Below are positions 19,798-27,796 of a stretch of DNA of 37,876 nucleotides, in pieces. Origin of the DNA: Mycobacterium sp. (GTDB lineage Bacteria; Actinomycetota; Actinomycetes; Mycobacteriales; Mycobacteriaceae); the NCBI GenBank assembly GCA_003165155.1, contig PLSK01000199.1, positions 9,832-47,707 of the forward strand, read 5' to 3'. How positions within the stretch are numbered: the stretch's first letter is position 1; every line of letters begins with the position of its first letter. The notes beneath the pieces are model-generated. The model saw only the letters and a list, made by a program, of their open reading frames with translations, was not told the origin of the DNA and searched no databases. The position numbers were made by a program, and so were the translations under genes.

Positions 19798-20556
19798 GTG
19801 GCTGTCTTCAACTCGGCACAGCGACGTCGTCGCCGCCGTGCGGTACTGGCGTTGGTGATTGTCGCCGCGGTCATCGTGCTCGTCGTCTGGGGGCGGGATT
19901 GGATTGATCGGTCGTCGGGGCCGTCTGCGTCTTCTAGGGCGTCTACGTCGGCAACGTCATCGGCGCCGGCCGCCGCCGTTCGCACTCCTCGGTTCGACGC
20001 GGCCCGTGCGCAACTGGCGGCATTGCAGATCAAGAGTTGGGACCGCGCTCAGGACTTCAAGCGCTACCGGTTCGGCCAGGCCTGGAGCGATGACGTGAAC
20101 GTCGAATTCGGGCACAACGGGTGCGATACCCGCGACGACATCCTGCGACGCGACCTGGCCAACCTCGTCGTGCGGCCCGGCACCTGTTTTGCGCAGAGCG
20201 GGACGCTGCACGACCCGTACACCGGCACGACCATCGACTTCGTCCGCGGGCCCGACACGTCGGACAGCGTGGAGATCGACCACGTCGTGTCGTTGGCGGA
20301 CGCCTGGTACAAGGGCGCACGGTTGTGGGACGCGCAGCGTCGAATGGACTTCGCCAATGACCCGATCAATTTACTGGCGGTGAGCCCGAAAGCGAACTTC
20401 GACAAGGCGTTTCGCGATGCCGCCTCGTGGCTGCCGCCCAACGAGGCGTTTCGGTGCGACTTCGTCGCGCGCCAGGTGAACGTCAAGACCGTCTACGGGT
20501 TGTGGGTGTCGGGCAAGGAGAAACAGGCGATAGCCGACGTCCTGGCCGGCTGCTAG
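19798..20556 (+). CDS. Membrane-anchored HNH-family nuclease (DUF1524/GmrSD C-terminal type)
   Basis: A 252-residue protein with a basic N-terminus (QRRRRRRAV), one hydrophobic segment (about 15-31) that is either an anchor or an uncleaved signal, a Ser/Ala-rich linker (about 39-60) and a nuclease-like domain. The domain has NGCDTRDDIL (about 107-116), DPYTGTTIDF and the HNH signature EIDHVVSLADAW with His162, followed by FANDPINLLAVSPKANFDK and SWLPPN. This order is typical of secreted actinobacterial HNH proteins that end in a DUF1524-like fold. Orientation of the anchor would put the domain outside the membrane, so a role in extracellular DNA use or competition is possible, but unproven. 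The GTG start is the only plausible one. It ends overlapping the convergent TetR gene by four bases. Confidence 0.86.
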   Translation: MAVFNSAQRRRRRRAVLALVIVAAVIVLVVWGRDWIDRSSGPSASSRASTSATSSAPAAAVRTPRFDAARAQLAALQIKSWDRAQDFKRYRFGQAWSDDVNVEFGHNGCDTRDDILRRDLANLVVRPGTCFAQSGTLHDPYTGTTIDFVRGPDTSDSVEIDHVVSLADAWYKGARLWDAQRRMDFANDPINLLAVSPKANFDKAFRDAASWLPPNEAFRCDFVARQVNVKTVYGLWVSGKEKQAIADVLAGC

Positions 20557-21170
20557 CGTGGCGCGCCCGAATCGCCCCCGCGATGGACGAGCGGCAGGAA
20601 GATCGTGTCGACAATCTCTTCGATCGCCTCGTCGGATACCGGCTGCAGCGTCATCAGGACCTCGTGGCGGAGCAGATCGAATGGCAGCCTTGCGATCCGT
20701 TCGCTGATCTGGCCCGGCCGGACTTCACCCCGGGCGACCGCGCGCTGGATGGCCTCGTGGAGCGCACCGTCGCGGCCACCCAGTGCCGACGCAATGAGGT
20801 CGGAGAGATTGGTTCCGGTCTGGCGGTAGTAGTCGCCTAGGTGGGTGAACACCAGCGTCGCCATCCGGACGCGCTTCTTGTTGGCTTGCCGTAAGAGTGC
20901 GACGACGTCGCCGCGCAGGGTGCCGGTGTCCGGAGCGACCACACTGTCCTTGCGCACCATGTACACCAACGCCGCATGCACCAGTTGCTGCTTGGCCGGC
21001 CAGCGCCGGTACAGCACGGCGCGGCTGGTACCGGCTCGCGCGGCCACCGCGTCGATCGTGAACGCGTCATAGCCACGCTCGGTCAGCTCTGCCCAGGCCG
21101 CGTCCAGTAGTGCTTCTTCCAGGATTTGGCCGCGTCGGCGCTGCGCCACGGGCGGAGCATTAAGAGACAT
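20553..21170 (-). CDS. TetR/AcrR-family transcriptional regulator
   Basis: A 205-residue regulator with an N-terminal helix-turn-helix (about residues 14-60), including ERGYDAFTIDAVAARAGTSR and VLYRRWPAKQQLV, and a helical C-terminal ligand/dimer domain of the TetR_C type. It is divergent from the FAD monooxygenase, with 74 bases between the starts. A near-perfect 17-base palindrome there is the likely operator, so it probably represses itself and the monooxygenase. A TANNNT hexamer (TAGGAT, plus-strand 21176-21181) ends five bases before its ATG, so the transcript may be leaderless. The inducing ligand cannot be inferred. Confidence 0.93.
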   Translation of the reverse strand: MSLNAPPVAQRRRGQILEEALLDAAWAELTERGYDAFTIDAVAARAGTSRAVLYRRWPAKQQLVHAALVYMVRKDSVVAPDTGTLRGDVVALLRQANKKRVRMATLVFTHLGDYYRQTGTNLSDLIASALGGRDGALHEAIQRAVARGEVRPGQISERIARLPFDLLRHEVLMTLQPVSDEAIEEIVDTIFLPLVHRGGDSGAPR

Positions 21171-21203
21171 TGCGTATCCTAACCGGGTGGCCTATGGTTC
21201 GTT

Positions 21204-21220
21204 AGATACAAATTGTATCT
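21204..21220. promoter_or_regulatory. Palindromic TetR operator
   Basis: agatacaaattgtatct: the eight-base arms agatacaa and ttgtatct are exact inverted copies around one central base. It lies between the divergent tetR-like and monooxygenase starts and contains TATCTT (21216-21221 with one base beyond), a possible -10 for the monooxygenase, so binding would block transcription. Confidence 0.8.
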
Positions 21221-21244
21221 TAATAGGGTAGGGAAGGACACACC

Positions 21245-22360
21245 ATGCGAATCCTGATTTCCGGTGCCGGCATGGCGGGCCTCAGTGCCGGCATCGACCT
21301 CACAGCCACCGGGCACGACGTCACCATCGTCGAACGTGCGAGCCATCTGCGTGTCAACGGATCCCCGATCGACATCCGTGGGGAATCGATCGGGACCGCC
21401 GAAAAGATGGGCGTCCTCGACCGGATCCGCGCCCGCCGGGTCGACATGAGCGAATGCGTGCGGTTCGTGGGCAGCCACGGTGAGGTGCTCGCCGATATAC
21501 GTGAGAACGAGATCGGCGACTCGGACGACGACATCGAGATCCCGCGCGAAGACCTCGCCGACGTGTTGCGCACCGCGCTGCCTCCGTCGACACCGCTGCG
21601 GTTCGGCGACTCGATCGCCGAACTCGCCGACGACGGCGCGGGAGTCGACGTGGTCTTCACTTCCGGTGCGCGGGAACGCTACGACCTGGTGGTCGGCGCC
21701 GACGGCATGCACTCGGTTACCCGCCGACTCACCTTCGGGCCCGAACAGCAGTTCCTGCAACACCTCGGCTTTTACGTCGCCCTGGCTGATCTGCCCGGGT
21801 ACGCAAGAACCGACCGCACCAACCCGATGTACAACTACCCGGGCCACATGATCGGTATCGCCGCATACAACGATAAAGCGTTGGCGGTGTACATGTTTCG
21901 CTCGCCGTGGATCGACTACGACTACCACGACCTGGAAGCCCAGAAGCAGATTCTCTTCGACGCGTTCGCCGGGCACGAGGAATGGAAAATACCCGAGTTA
22001 CTCGACGCGGCACGCGAGGACCCCGAGTTCTATTTCGATTCCGTCAGCCAAATCCATATGCCCACGTGGCACCAGGGTCGCATCGTGCTCGTCGGCGACG
22101 CCGCACACTGCGCCTCCAATCTGTCCGGGCGCGGAACCAGCCTGGCGCTGACCGGTACCTGGTTCCTCGCCCAGGCGTTGCAGGACCACCCTGACAACCT
22201 GGAACAGGCATTTGAACAATACGAACGGGACCAGCGTCCGCACGCCGTCCGGTCGCAAGCCACCGCCGCACCGGGCGGCGAACGACTGATTCCGGCCACT
22301 CAAGGGGAGATCGACGCCCGCAACCGGCGCCTGAATGCCCCAAGCGGCGTCGCTGGTTAG
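21245..22360 (+). CDS. FAD-dependent aromatic-type monooxygenase (PHBH/TetX family)
   Basis: A 371-residue single-component flavoprotein monooxygenase. The N-terminal dinucleotide-binding motif is GAGMAGLSAG (about residues 7-16), the DG motif is VVGADGMHSVTRR (about 155) and the second FAD motif is LVGDAAHCAS (near 281-290), the three hallmarks of group A hydroxylases. Such enzymes use NAD(P)H and oxygen to hydroxylate aromatic compounds or to inactivate drugs such as tetracyclines and rifamycins. The substrate here is unknown. A purine-rich site (gggaagga) precedes the ATG, and the likely TetR operator lies in the promoter. It ends overlapping the convergent LysR gene by four bases. From memory H37Rv has no gene at this place. 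Confidence 0.92.
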   Translation: MRILISGAGMAGLSAGIDLTATGHDVTIVERASHLRVNGSPIDIRGESIGTAEKMGVLDRIRARRVDMSECVRFVGSHGEVLADIRENEIGDSDDDIEIPREDLADVLRTALPPSTPLRFGDSIAELADDGAGVDVVFTSGARERYDLVVGADGMHSVTRRLTFGPEQQFLQHLGFYVALADLPGYARTDRTNPMYNYPGHMIGIAAYNDKALAVYMFRSPWIDYDYHDLEAQKQILFDAFAGHEEWKIPELLDAAREDPEFYFDSVSQIHMPTWHQGRIVLVGDAAHCASNLSGRGTSLALTGTWFLAQALQDHPDNLEQAFEQYERDQRPHAVRSQATAAPGGERLIPATQGEIDARNRRLNAPSGVAG

Positions 22361-23262
22361 TCCGGGCGTTCGAGGGACGCCGCGATGTGGCTTCGAAGCC
22401 ATCGAGACGGAGGGTCCCCGTCCAGGCGGCGGTGCCACCGTAATTGGACCGCGACGCTGGGTAAGTCGAGCGGCACTTGATGCCATCGCACCGGGACCTT
22501 GCGGTCGACCAAGTGTCGTGCCAGGACGCCTGGGACCAGTGCGATGAGGTCGTCCTCCAGTGCCACCAGTGCGCCAACCGCGAAGGTCGACACCACCGCG
22601 ATGACCCTGCGCGAGCGTCCCATCTTCTCCAGTGCGTCGTCGACCAAGGTTGGCGTGCGGGCACGCTCGGTGGAGATGTGCGGATATCGGCACAGCTGCT
22701 CGACAGTGAGTCGGCGGGCGCGTCCCAACTGCGACTGGGCGGACACCAGAGCGACGTAGCGTTCGCTATACAACTCCTCCACCTTCACGTCCGGAGCCGG
22801 CGGTTCAGCCAGGCCGATGTCGAGGTCGATCGACCCGTTGCGCAGAGCATCCGGATGGTCGGAGTCGTCAGGCACGAAGCGGAGGCGGACGCCCGGCGCT
22901 TCGTTCGCGATTCGGCTGATCAGTCGGGGTGCCAAGAGCGGTGCCACCCCGTCGTTGATACGCACGGTGAACGATCGTCGCCAGGTCTGCGGTTCGCCCT
23001 CGGACGTGTGCGTCAACAGTTCGGCCGCGCCTTCGAGCAATGCCCTGACCCGTCCGGCGGATCGCAAAGCGAACGGCGTCGGCACCAGCCCGCGGCCGGC
23101 CCGCACCATAATCGGGTCGTTCATCTCCCGTCGCAACCGCCCAAGGGCCCGGCTGGTTGCCGGCACCGAAAGATGCAGGCGGGCAGCGGCTCCGGACACG
23201 CTGCCGGTGTCCATCAGTGCATCGAAAACTCGCAGCAGGTTCAGATCGAGGTTGTCGCTCAT
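22357..23262 (-). CDS. LysR-family transcriptional regulator
   Basis: A 301-residue LysR-type regulator. The winged helix-turn-helix is at the N-terminus (LNLLRVFDALMDTGSVSGAA and LSVPATSRALGRLRREM, about 6-50), and the effector-binding domain follows from about residue 85 (RSFTVRINDGVAPLLAPRL). An in-frame ATG pair at 23283/23280 would add seven residues, but it would place the T-N11-A box only three bases upstream. The ATG at 23262 gives MSDNLDLNLLRVF, the typical family start, and leaves room for the box in the leader. It is divergent from the methyltransferase, the usual LysR arrangement for a regulated target. Confidence 0.92.
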   Translation of the reverse strand: MSDNLDLNLLRVFDALMDTGSVSGAAARLHLSVPATSRALGRLRREMNDPIMVRAGRGLVPTPFALRSAGRVRALLEGAAELLTHTSEGEPQTWRRSFTVRINDGVAPLLAPRLISRIANEAPGVRLRFVPDDSDHPDALRNGSIDLDIGLAEPPAPDVKVEELYSERYVALVSAQSQLGRARRLTVEQLCRYPHISTERARTPTLVDDALEKMGRSRRVIAVVSTFAVGALVALEDDLIALVPGVLARHLVDRKVPVRWHQVPLDLPSVAVQLRWHRRLDGDPPSRWLRSHIAASLERPD

Positions 23263-23285
23263 CGCGCGCGCACCACCCATCATAG

Positions 23286-23300
23286 TTGCGTTTGACGCAA
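23286..23300. promoter_or_regulatory. LysR-type T-N11-A box
   Basis: ttgcgtttgacgcaa: arms ttgcgt and acgcaa around ttg, with T and A at the T-N11-A spacing (23287 and 23299). It is located between the divergent LysR and methyltransferase genes. Confidence 0.7.
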
Positions 23301-23378
23301 AGTATATGTGCAGTATTTGCAGTAGACATGAGGCGTCGCGCCGACTTAGCTGGAGTCATCACCCGATTAGGAGCAGCG

Positions 23379-23975
23379 ATGCCCACCACACTGTTGGACA
23401 CGTTCACCAAGCAAGTTTTGCGCCGCGGGACGCCGCACTTCCCGCATCAGTTGGCATTCATGTTGGACAGCCCATTTCACCGGGCGCTGGCCAATCCCGG
23501 GCAGGTTGCCCAGAAACTCGACCTGACCGGCTCGGAATGCGTTCTGGAATTGGGACCCGGGCCAGGACTTTTCAGCGTGGAGATCGCGCGCCGGCTCACC
23601 AGTGGCCGGCTCGAGCAGTTCGATCTGCAGCCCGAGATGCTGGACAAGTCGCGCCGCAAACTCGAGAGCGCCGGCTGCCGCAACGTCGGATTCCACACGG
23701 GCGAGGCAAGCGCGGGACTTCCGTTCCCGGACAGCACTTTCGACCGGGCGTTCCTGTCCGCGGTGATCGGCGAGGTCCCCGACAAGGCGGCATGCCTGCG
23801 GTCGGTGCACCGCGTGTTGAAGCCGGGCGGGCTGCTGGTGTTCGCGGAGCGCTTTCCGGATCCTGACCGGTTGAGCGTCGCGGCATTGCGTGGGCTGGCC
23901 GAGCCCGCCGGATTCGATTTCCTGGACGCACGGGGAAACATCTGGCAGGACGTCGTTCGGTTCGCTCGACGCTGA
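23379..23975 (+). CDS. Class I SAM-dependent methyltransferase
   Basis: A 198-residue methyltransferase of the Methyltransf_11 type. SAM-binding motif I is VLELGPGPGLF (residues 55-65), an acidic loop follows at QFDLQPEML, and post-motif elements are FDRAFLSAVIGEVPDK and the strand-5 region RVLKPGGLLVFAE. The substrate is unknown; the fold is used for quinones, lipids and small aromatics. The ATG is supported by taggag five bases upstream, and starts further upstream lie in the regulatory region. It is divergent from the LysR regulator, whose box is 80 bases upstream, so it is a good candidate for its target. It may work with the FAD monooxygenase on the same compound, but that is a guess from proximity. 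Confidence 0.9.
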   Translation: MPTTLLDTFTKQVLRRGTPHFPHQLAFMLDSPFHRALANPGQVAQKLDLTGSECVLELGPGPGLFSVEIARRLTSGRLEQFDLQPEMLDKSRRKLESAGCRNVGFHTGEASAGLPFPDSTFDRAFLSAVIGEVPDKAACLRSVHRVLKPGGLLVFAERFPDPDRLSVAALRGLAEPAGFDFLDARGNIWQDVVRFARR

Positions 23976-23995
23976 CCCTTACTTCAGCAGGGCCT

Positions 23996-24835
23996 CTACT
24001 TCAGCAGCGCGACGAGCTTCTCTTCCGGAGTGACCGGCGTCGCCTTGGGGTCCACGGGGTCCGTCTTGGGCAGCACCACTTCGGGATCGGCGAACTCGCG
24101 ATAGGTCTTGTCGCCGCCCAGCGTGAAAAGCAGATACCCGGTTAGCAGTGCCCGGACCGATTTTTGGGTGGCCCGGTGCGGGCCGGCCAGGCCGACCAGC
24201 TGGGTGAGTCGCCGGCCCTCAACCAAGCCGCCCGGCTCGGCTTTGCTGACGATGCGCAGCGTGGCGGTATCCCAGACCTGGGAAAGCGCAAGGGCGTTGG
24301 AATTGAATGCCTTCGGGTCGTTCGGCGAGGTGAAAATGACGCCCGGGACCTTCAGCGTCGCGGCCGGATGCTCAGCGGGGGGACTGGTGACGGCCGGGAA
24401 GATCGCCGCCAGGGCTGCGGGCTTTTCCGGCATGCCGGCCGCGGCGAACACGGCGGCCGAAGCGCCGAAACCGTGCCCTACCAGGCCGAGCTTGGCGGGG
24501 TGCACGCTGATGTTGCCGGGCCCGAGCCGCACGCCCGCGACGATGTCCAGCGCGGTGCCCAGGTCGAAGGCCAGGTTGAGCACCGAGGGCGCCAGCCCCC
24601 GCTGGGTGTCGGGAGCGCCGGCCACGATGCCCCAGGACGCCAAATGCTCCAGCAACTGCGAATAGCGGCCAGCACCGATGAGCCAGTCGTGACCGAACGC
24701 GATGCCGGGCAGATTCAGTCCGGCCTCAGGGGTGTACACGACCCCGGGCAACCCGGCGAACGCCAGATCGCCACGCAAAACCCGGTGTGGGCCACGGCGG
24801 CTGAGGGCGGCAACGAGTCTGCGGATGCGAGCCAC
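23996..24835 (-). CDS. Alpha/beta-hydrolase-fold protein lacking the nucleophile Ser (Rv3438-like)
   Basis: A 279-residue protein matching H37Rv Rv3438. The fold resembles dienelactone hydrolase/chlorophyllase-type enzymes: an early strand with GIAFGHDWLIGAGRY (about 44-58), the domain core around LGLVGHGFGASAAVF, then KVPGVIFTSPNDPKAF and a His-containing LAGPHRATQ. The nucleophile elbow should read G-x-S-x-G but here reads Gly120-His-Gly122-Phe-Gly124, so the catalytic Ser is replaced by Gly. It is therefore either non-catalytic (binding or scaffold) or uses an unusual mechanism. It starts at a GTG with gacgg just upstream and has no signal peptide. It converges on the methyltransferase. 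Confidence 0.85.
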   Translation of the reverse strand: MARIRRLVAALSRRGPHRVLRGDLAFAGLPGVVYTPEAGLNLPGIAFGHDWLIGAGRYSQLLEHLASWGIVAGAPDTQRGLAPSVLNLAFDLGTALDIVAGVRLGPGNISVHPAKLGLVGHGFGASAAVFAAAGMPEKPAALAAIFPAVTSPPAEHPAATLKVPGVIFTSPNDPKAFNSNALALSQVWDTATLRIVSKAEPGGLVEGRRLTQLVGLAGPHRATQKSVRALLTGYLLFTLGGDKTYREFADPEVVLPKTDPVDPKATPVTPEEKLVALLK

Positions 24836-24877
24836 CCGTCGACGTTAGCGCACACGCGGGCTTACCAAAGGTCGGAG

Positions 24878-25096
24878 TTAGGCCCTGACCTCAATCAGGC
24901 CGGCGCGCCAGAGCACCGCGTAGAGGTGGCGCACCGGAATACTCAGCAAACTAGCGCTGAAGTCCACCAGTGGGCCGCCGCCAGCTTCGGCGGGTGCCCG
25001 GTGCGTCCGCCTCGACGCCTGTTCGGGCGCGGGCGCCAACGTGAGCCTGGGCGCGGCGACGGTCGTCATTACTTCGTCGTATAGAACAGCGGTCAT
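24878..25096 (-). CDS. Small hypothetical protein, 72 residues
   Basis: I do not recognise the family. The first 45 residues are Ala/Pro-rich and probably disordered; the C-terminal 25 (SASLLSIPVRHLYAVLWRAG) look like a compact helical motif and are the part most likely to be conserved. No signal peptide or membrane helix is present. The reality of the gene is supported by a very strong ribosome binding site, gggaggg, four to five bases before the ATG at 25096. It lies 42 bases ahead of the Rv3438-like gene on the same strand and may be co-transcribed with it. Confidence 0.75.
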   Translation of the reverse strand: MTAVLYDEVMTTVAAPRLTLAPAPEQASRRTHRAPAEAGGGPLVDFSASLLSIPVRHLYAVLWRAGLIEVRA

Positions 25097-25818
25097 GATT
25101 CCCTCCCAACTGATGGCGATCCGAACGGCGGGTGTCGAAATTGGTCGTTTCCCGTGCGATGCGATGCCTCGAATTAAGCATTTATTAATGTTGATCGAGC
25201 CGTTGTTGGCTCTTTTGGAGATTTGAGCGTATGGAAATATTTGTGAGGCCCGAATCCGTGGCTCCACTCCATCTGCGGTTAGTGGGTTGCTGGACAATCG
25301 ACGTTGATGTGTGATGAAAGGGGTAATTGCAGGAGATGCGGCGCGATTGGCTCCGTCGTTGCCGGTAAAGATGAGTCCTTAAACTGCAACAGTATTCGCT
25401 TATCGCGACGCTTCAAAGCTCGTGCAATGTGATCAGGCGGCAGTCAAAACCGTCGTCCTTTCCGCTGACTCCGGTGCCGTCTTCGCGATATCGTTCTGCC
25501 GATTTCGCGTTCGCTCATATCGCGCAGTTCGCGTGACGTCTTGTTGGTTGCCAGCCTGGCCACTGGTCCTTGAGTCTAAGTGCCCGCACTGTTGCGGCAA
25601 TGAAGGTGGCGAAAACGCCAGAAATACATCAGGTGAAAAGCATCTCAGGTTAATAAGAACATGGCATGAATTGAAATAACGAAGTCTGCGCACCCCCGCC
25701 CGGCCGTTAGGCTCCGGCACGCGCGGGCGCGGGTGGCATTCCGTCGCGACACCGTGCGTTGCGGCAGGTCAGCCACGGTAAGCCGGCCAGCGGGGCCGCT
25801 TGCACTACCCTGGTCAGA
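25097..25818. other. Long lower-GC intergenic region upstream of glmS
   Basis: About 720 bases with clearly more A/T than the neighbours and no convincing gene. The short open frames at 25422-25679 (+) and 25433-25720 (-) look random, are mutually antisense and lack good starts. It includes the promoter region of the small minus-strand gene and that of glmS. H37Rv Rv3437, a small membrane protein that I recall at this position, is not recognisable. Confidence 0.55.
25806..25811 (+). promoter_or_regulatory. Putative -10 for a leaderless glmS transcript
   Basis: TACCCT fits TANNNT and ends seven bases before the glmS ATG, with no Shine-Dalgarno sequence between. This is the spacing expected if transcription starts at the A of the start codon. 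Confidence 0.5.
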
Positions 25819-27684
25819 ATGTGCGGAATCGTCGGCTATGTAGGGCAGCGCCCTGCCTGCGAGGTCGTGATGGACGCGCTGCGCCGGATGGAGTACCGCG
25901 GCTACGACTCGTCGGGAATCGCGCTGGTCGACGGCACCGGCAAACTCACCGTGCGTCGTTGCGCCGGCCGGTTGGCCAATCTAGAGGAGGCGCTAGCCGG
26001 AATGGAACCGGCCTCGCTGGCCGGAAACACCGGGTTGGGCCACACCCGCTGGGCCACCCATGGTCGCCCCACCGACCGCAACGCGCACCCGCACCGCGAC
26101 GCCGCCGGCAAGATCGCCGTCGTCCACAACGGCATCATCGAGAACTTCGCGACTCTGCGCCACGAGCTGGAGCTGGCCGGCGTGGAGTTCGCCAGCGATA
26201 CCGACACCGAGGTCGCCGTGCATCTGGTGGCGCAGGCGTACCGGCACGGCGAGACGGCAGGCGATTTCGTCGCTTCCGTGCTGGCGGTGCTGCGCCGGCT
26301 GGAGGGCCACTTCACCCTGGTGTTCGCGAACGCCGATGAGCCTGGCACCATCGTGGCCGCCCGCCGGTCGACACCGCTGGTGCTCGGGATCGGCGACGGC
26401 GAGATGTTCGTTGGGTCGGACGTGGCCGCGTTCATCGAACACACCCGCCATGCCGTCGAGCTCGGCCAGGACCAGGCAGTGGTGATCACCGCGGACGGCT
26501 ACCGGGTCCTCGATTTCAATGGCGACACCGATGTCGAGTTTCGCGAGTTTCACATCGACTGGGACCTGGCCGCCGCCGAAAAGGGTGGCTACGAATACTT
26601 CATGCTCAAGGAGATAGCCGAGCAGCCCACCGCTGTGGCCGACACCTTGCTGGGGCATTTCGTGAACGGCCGGATTGTGCTCGACGAACAGCGATTGAGC
26701 GACCAGGAACTGCGCGAGATCGACAAGGTATTCGTGGTCGCCTGCGGCACCGCGTATCACTCCGGGCTGCTCGCGAAATACGCGATCGAGCACTGGACGC
26801 GGCTGCCGGTGGAAGTGGAGCTCGCCAGCGAATTCCGCTACCGCGACCCGGTTCTTGACCGCAGCACGTTGGTGGTGGCCATTTCGCAGTCCGGTGAAAC
26901 CGCGGACACCCTGGAAGCGGTCCGGCACGCCAAGGAGCAGAAGGCCAAGGTACTGGCGATCTGCAACACCAACGGATCACAGATCCCGCGCGAGTGCGAT
27001 GCGGTGCTGTACACGCGCGCCGGCCCGGAGATCGGCGTGGCCTCAACGAAAACGTTCCTGGCCCAGATCACCGCCAATTATCTGGTCGGCCTGGCGCTGG
27101 CACAGGCCCGCGGCACCAAGTACCCCGATGAGGTCGAGCGCGAATACCGCGAGCTGGAAGCGATGCCGGATCTGGTGGCCCGGGTGCTCGCGACGATCGA
27201 ACCGGTGAGGGCCCTGGCATATCAATTCGCCCAGTCCTCGACCGTGCTGTTCCTGGGTCGCCATGTCGGCTACCCGGTCGCCCTGGAGGGCGCCCTGAAG
27301 CTCAAGGAACTGGCCTACATGCACGCCGAGGGATTCGCCGCCGGCGAGCTCAAGCACGGCCCGATCGCGTTGATCGAAGATGGTCTGCCGGTGATCGTCG
27401 TGATGCCATCGCCCAAGGGGTCGGCCACGCTGCACGCCAAGCTGATGTCCAACATCCGGGAGATCCAGAGCCGCGGCGCGGTGACCATCGTGATCGCCGA
27501 AGAGGGTGACGACACCGTGCGCCCCTATGCCGATCACCTGATCGAAATCCCTTCGGTATCAACATTGTTGCAGCCGCTGTTGTCCACCATCCCGCTTCAG
27601 GTGTTCGCCGCTTCGGTGGCGCAGGCCCGCGGTTACGACGTCGACAAGCCACGAAACCTCGCCAAGTCCGTCACTGTGGAGTAG
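25819..27684 (+). CDS. glmS: Glutamine-fructose-6-phosphate aminotransferase
   Basis: GlmS makes glucosamine-6-phosphate from fructose-6-phosphate and glutamine, the first committed step to UDP-GlcNAc. The 621-residue enzyme starts MCGIVGYVG, with Cys2 as the glutaminase nucleophile; an in-frame start 20 codons upstream would mask it. The glutaminase domain (1 to about 235) includes RMEYRGYDSSGIAL and GHTRWATHG. Two SIS isomerase domains follow, with AISQSGETADTLEA in the first and EGFAAGELKHGPIALIE in the second. The end, DKPRNLAKSVTVE, is the family C-terminus. No glmS ribozyme-like upstream structure is expected or seen in this phylum. It probably has a leaderless transcript. Confidence 0.98.
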   Translation: MCGIVGYVGQRPACEVVMDALRRMEYRGYDSSGIALVDGTGKLTVRRCAGRLANLEEALAGMEPASLAGNTGLGHTRWATHGRPTDRNAHPHRDAAGKIAVVHNGIIENFATLRHELELAGVEFASDTDTEVAVHLVAQAYRHGETAGDFVASVLAVLRRLEGHFTLVFANADEPGTIVAARRSTPLVLGIGDGEMFVGSDVAAFIEHTRHAVELGQDQAVVITADGYRVLDFNGDTDVEFREFHIDWDLAAAEKGGYEYFMLKEIAEQPTAVADTLLGHFVNGRIVLDEQRLSDQELREIDKVFVVACGTAYHSGLLAKYAIEHWTRLPVEVELASEFRYRDPVLDRSTLVVAISQSGETADTLEAVRHAKEQKAKVLAICNTNGSQIPRECDAVLYTRAGPEIGVASTKTFLAQITANYLVGLALAQARGTKYPDEVEREYRELEAMPDLVARVLATIEPVRALAYQFAQSSTVLFLGRHVGYPVALEGALKLKELAYMHAEGFAAGELKHGPIALIEDGLPVIVVMPSPKGSATLHAKLMSNIREIQSRGAVTIVIAEEGDDTVRPYADHLIEIPSVSTLLQPLLSTIPLQVFAASVAQARGYDVDKPRNLAKSVTVE

Positions 27685-27796
27685 CCGCCGCGTAGCCGGG
27701 AATTCTTCGGCCGCAAACCCGGCGGCCCACTTCTCGCTGTTCTATGATCTGTGGGCTGGAACGCATTTCACGCAGGTCACTATTGGGGAGGAATCC

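Noticed and set aside
19757..19858. Short frame starting at the ATG overlapping the Rv3439c-like stop
   Set aside because: Although it has an ATGA overlap, it ends after about 33 codons inside the nuclease gene and has no recognisable sequence.
25197..25216. Short stem gagcc/ggctc followed by TTTT, terminator-like
   Set aside because: The five-base stem is weak and it does not lie downstream of any plus-strand gene.
25422..25720. Open frames on both strands upstream of glmS
   Set aside because: They are mutually antisense, lack good starts and have no sensible protein features; a CPHCC string alone is not evidence of a metal-binding protein.
25097..25818. glmS ribozyme or riboswitch upstream of glmS
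   Set aside because: The ribozyme is known mainly from Firmicutes, and no matching pseudoknot core was recognised; the likely -10 is adjacent to the start codon.
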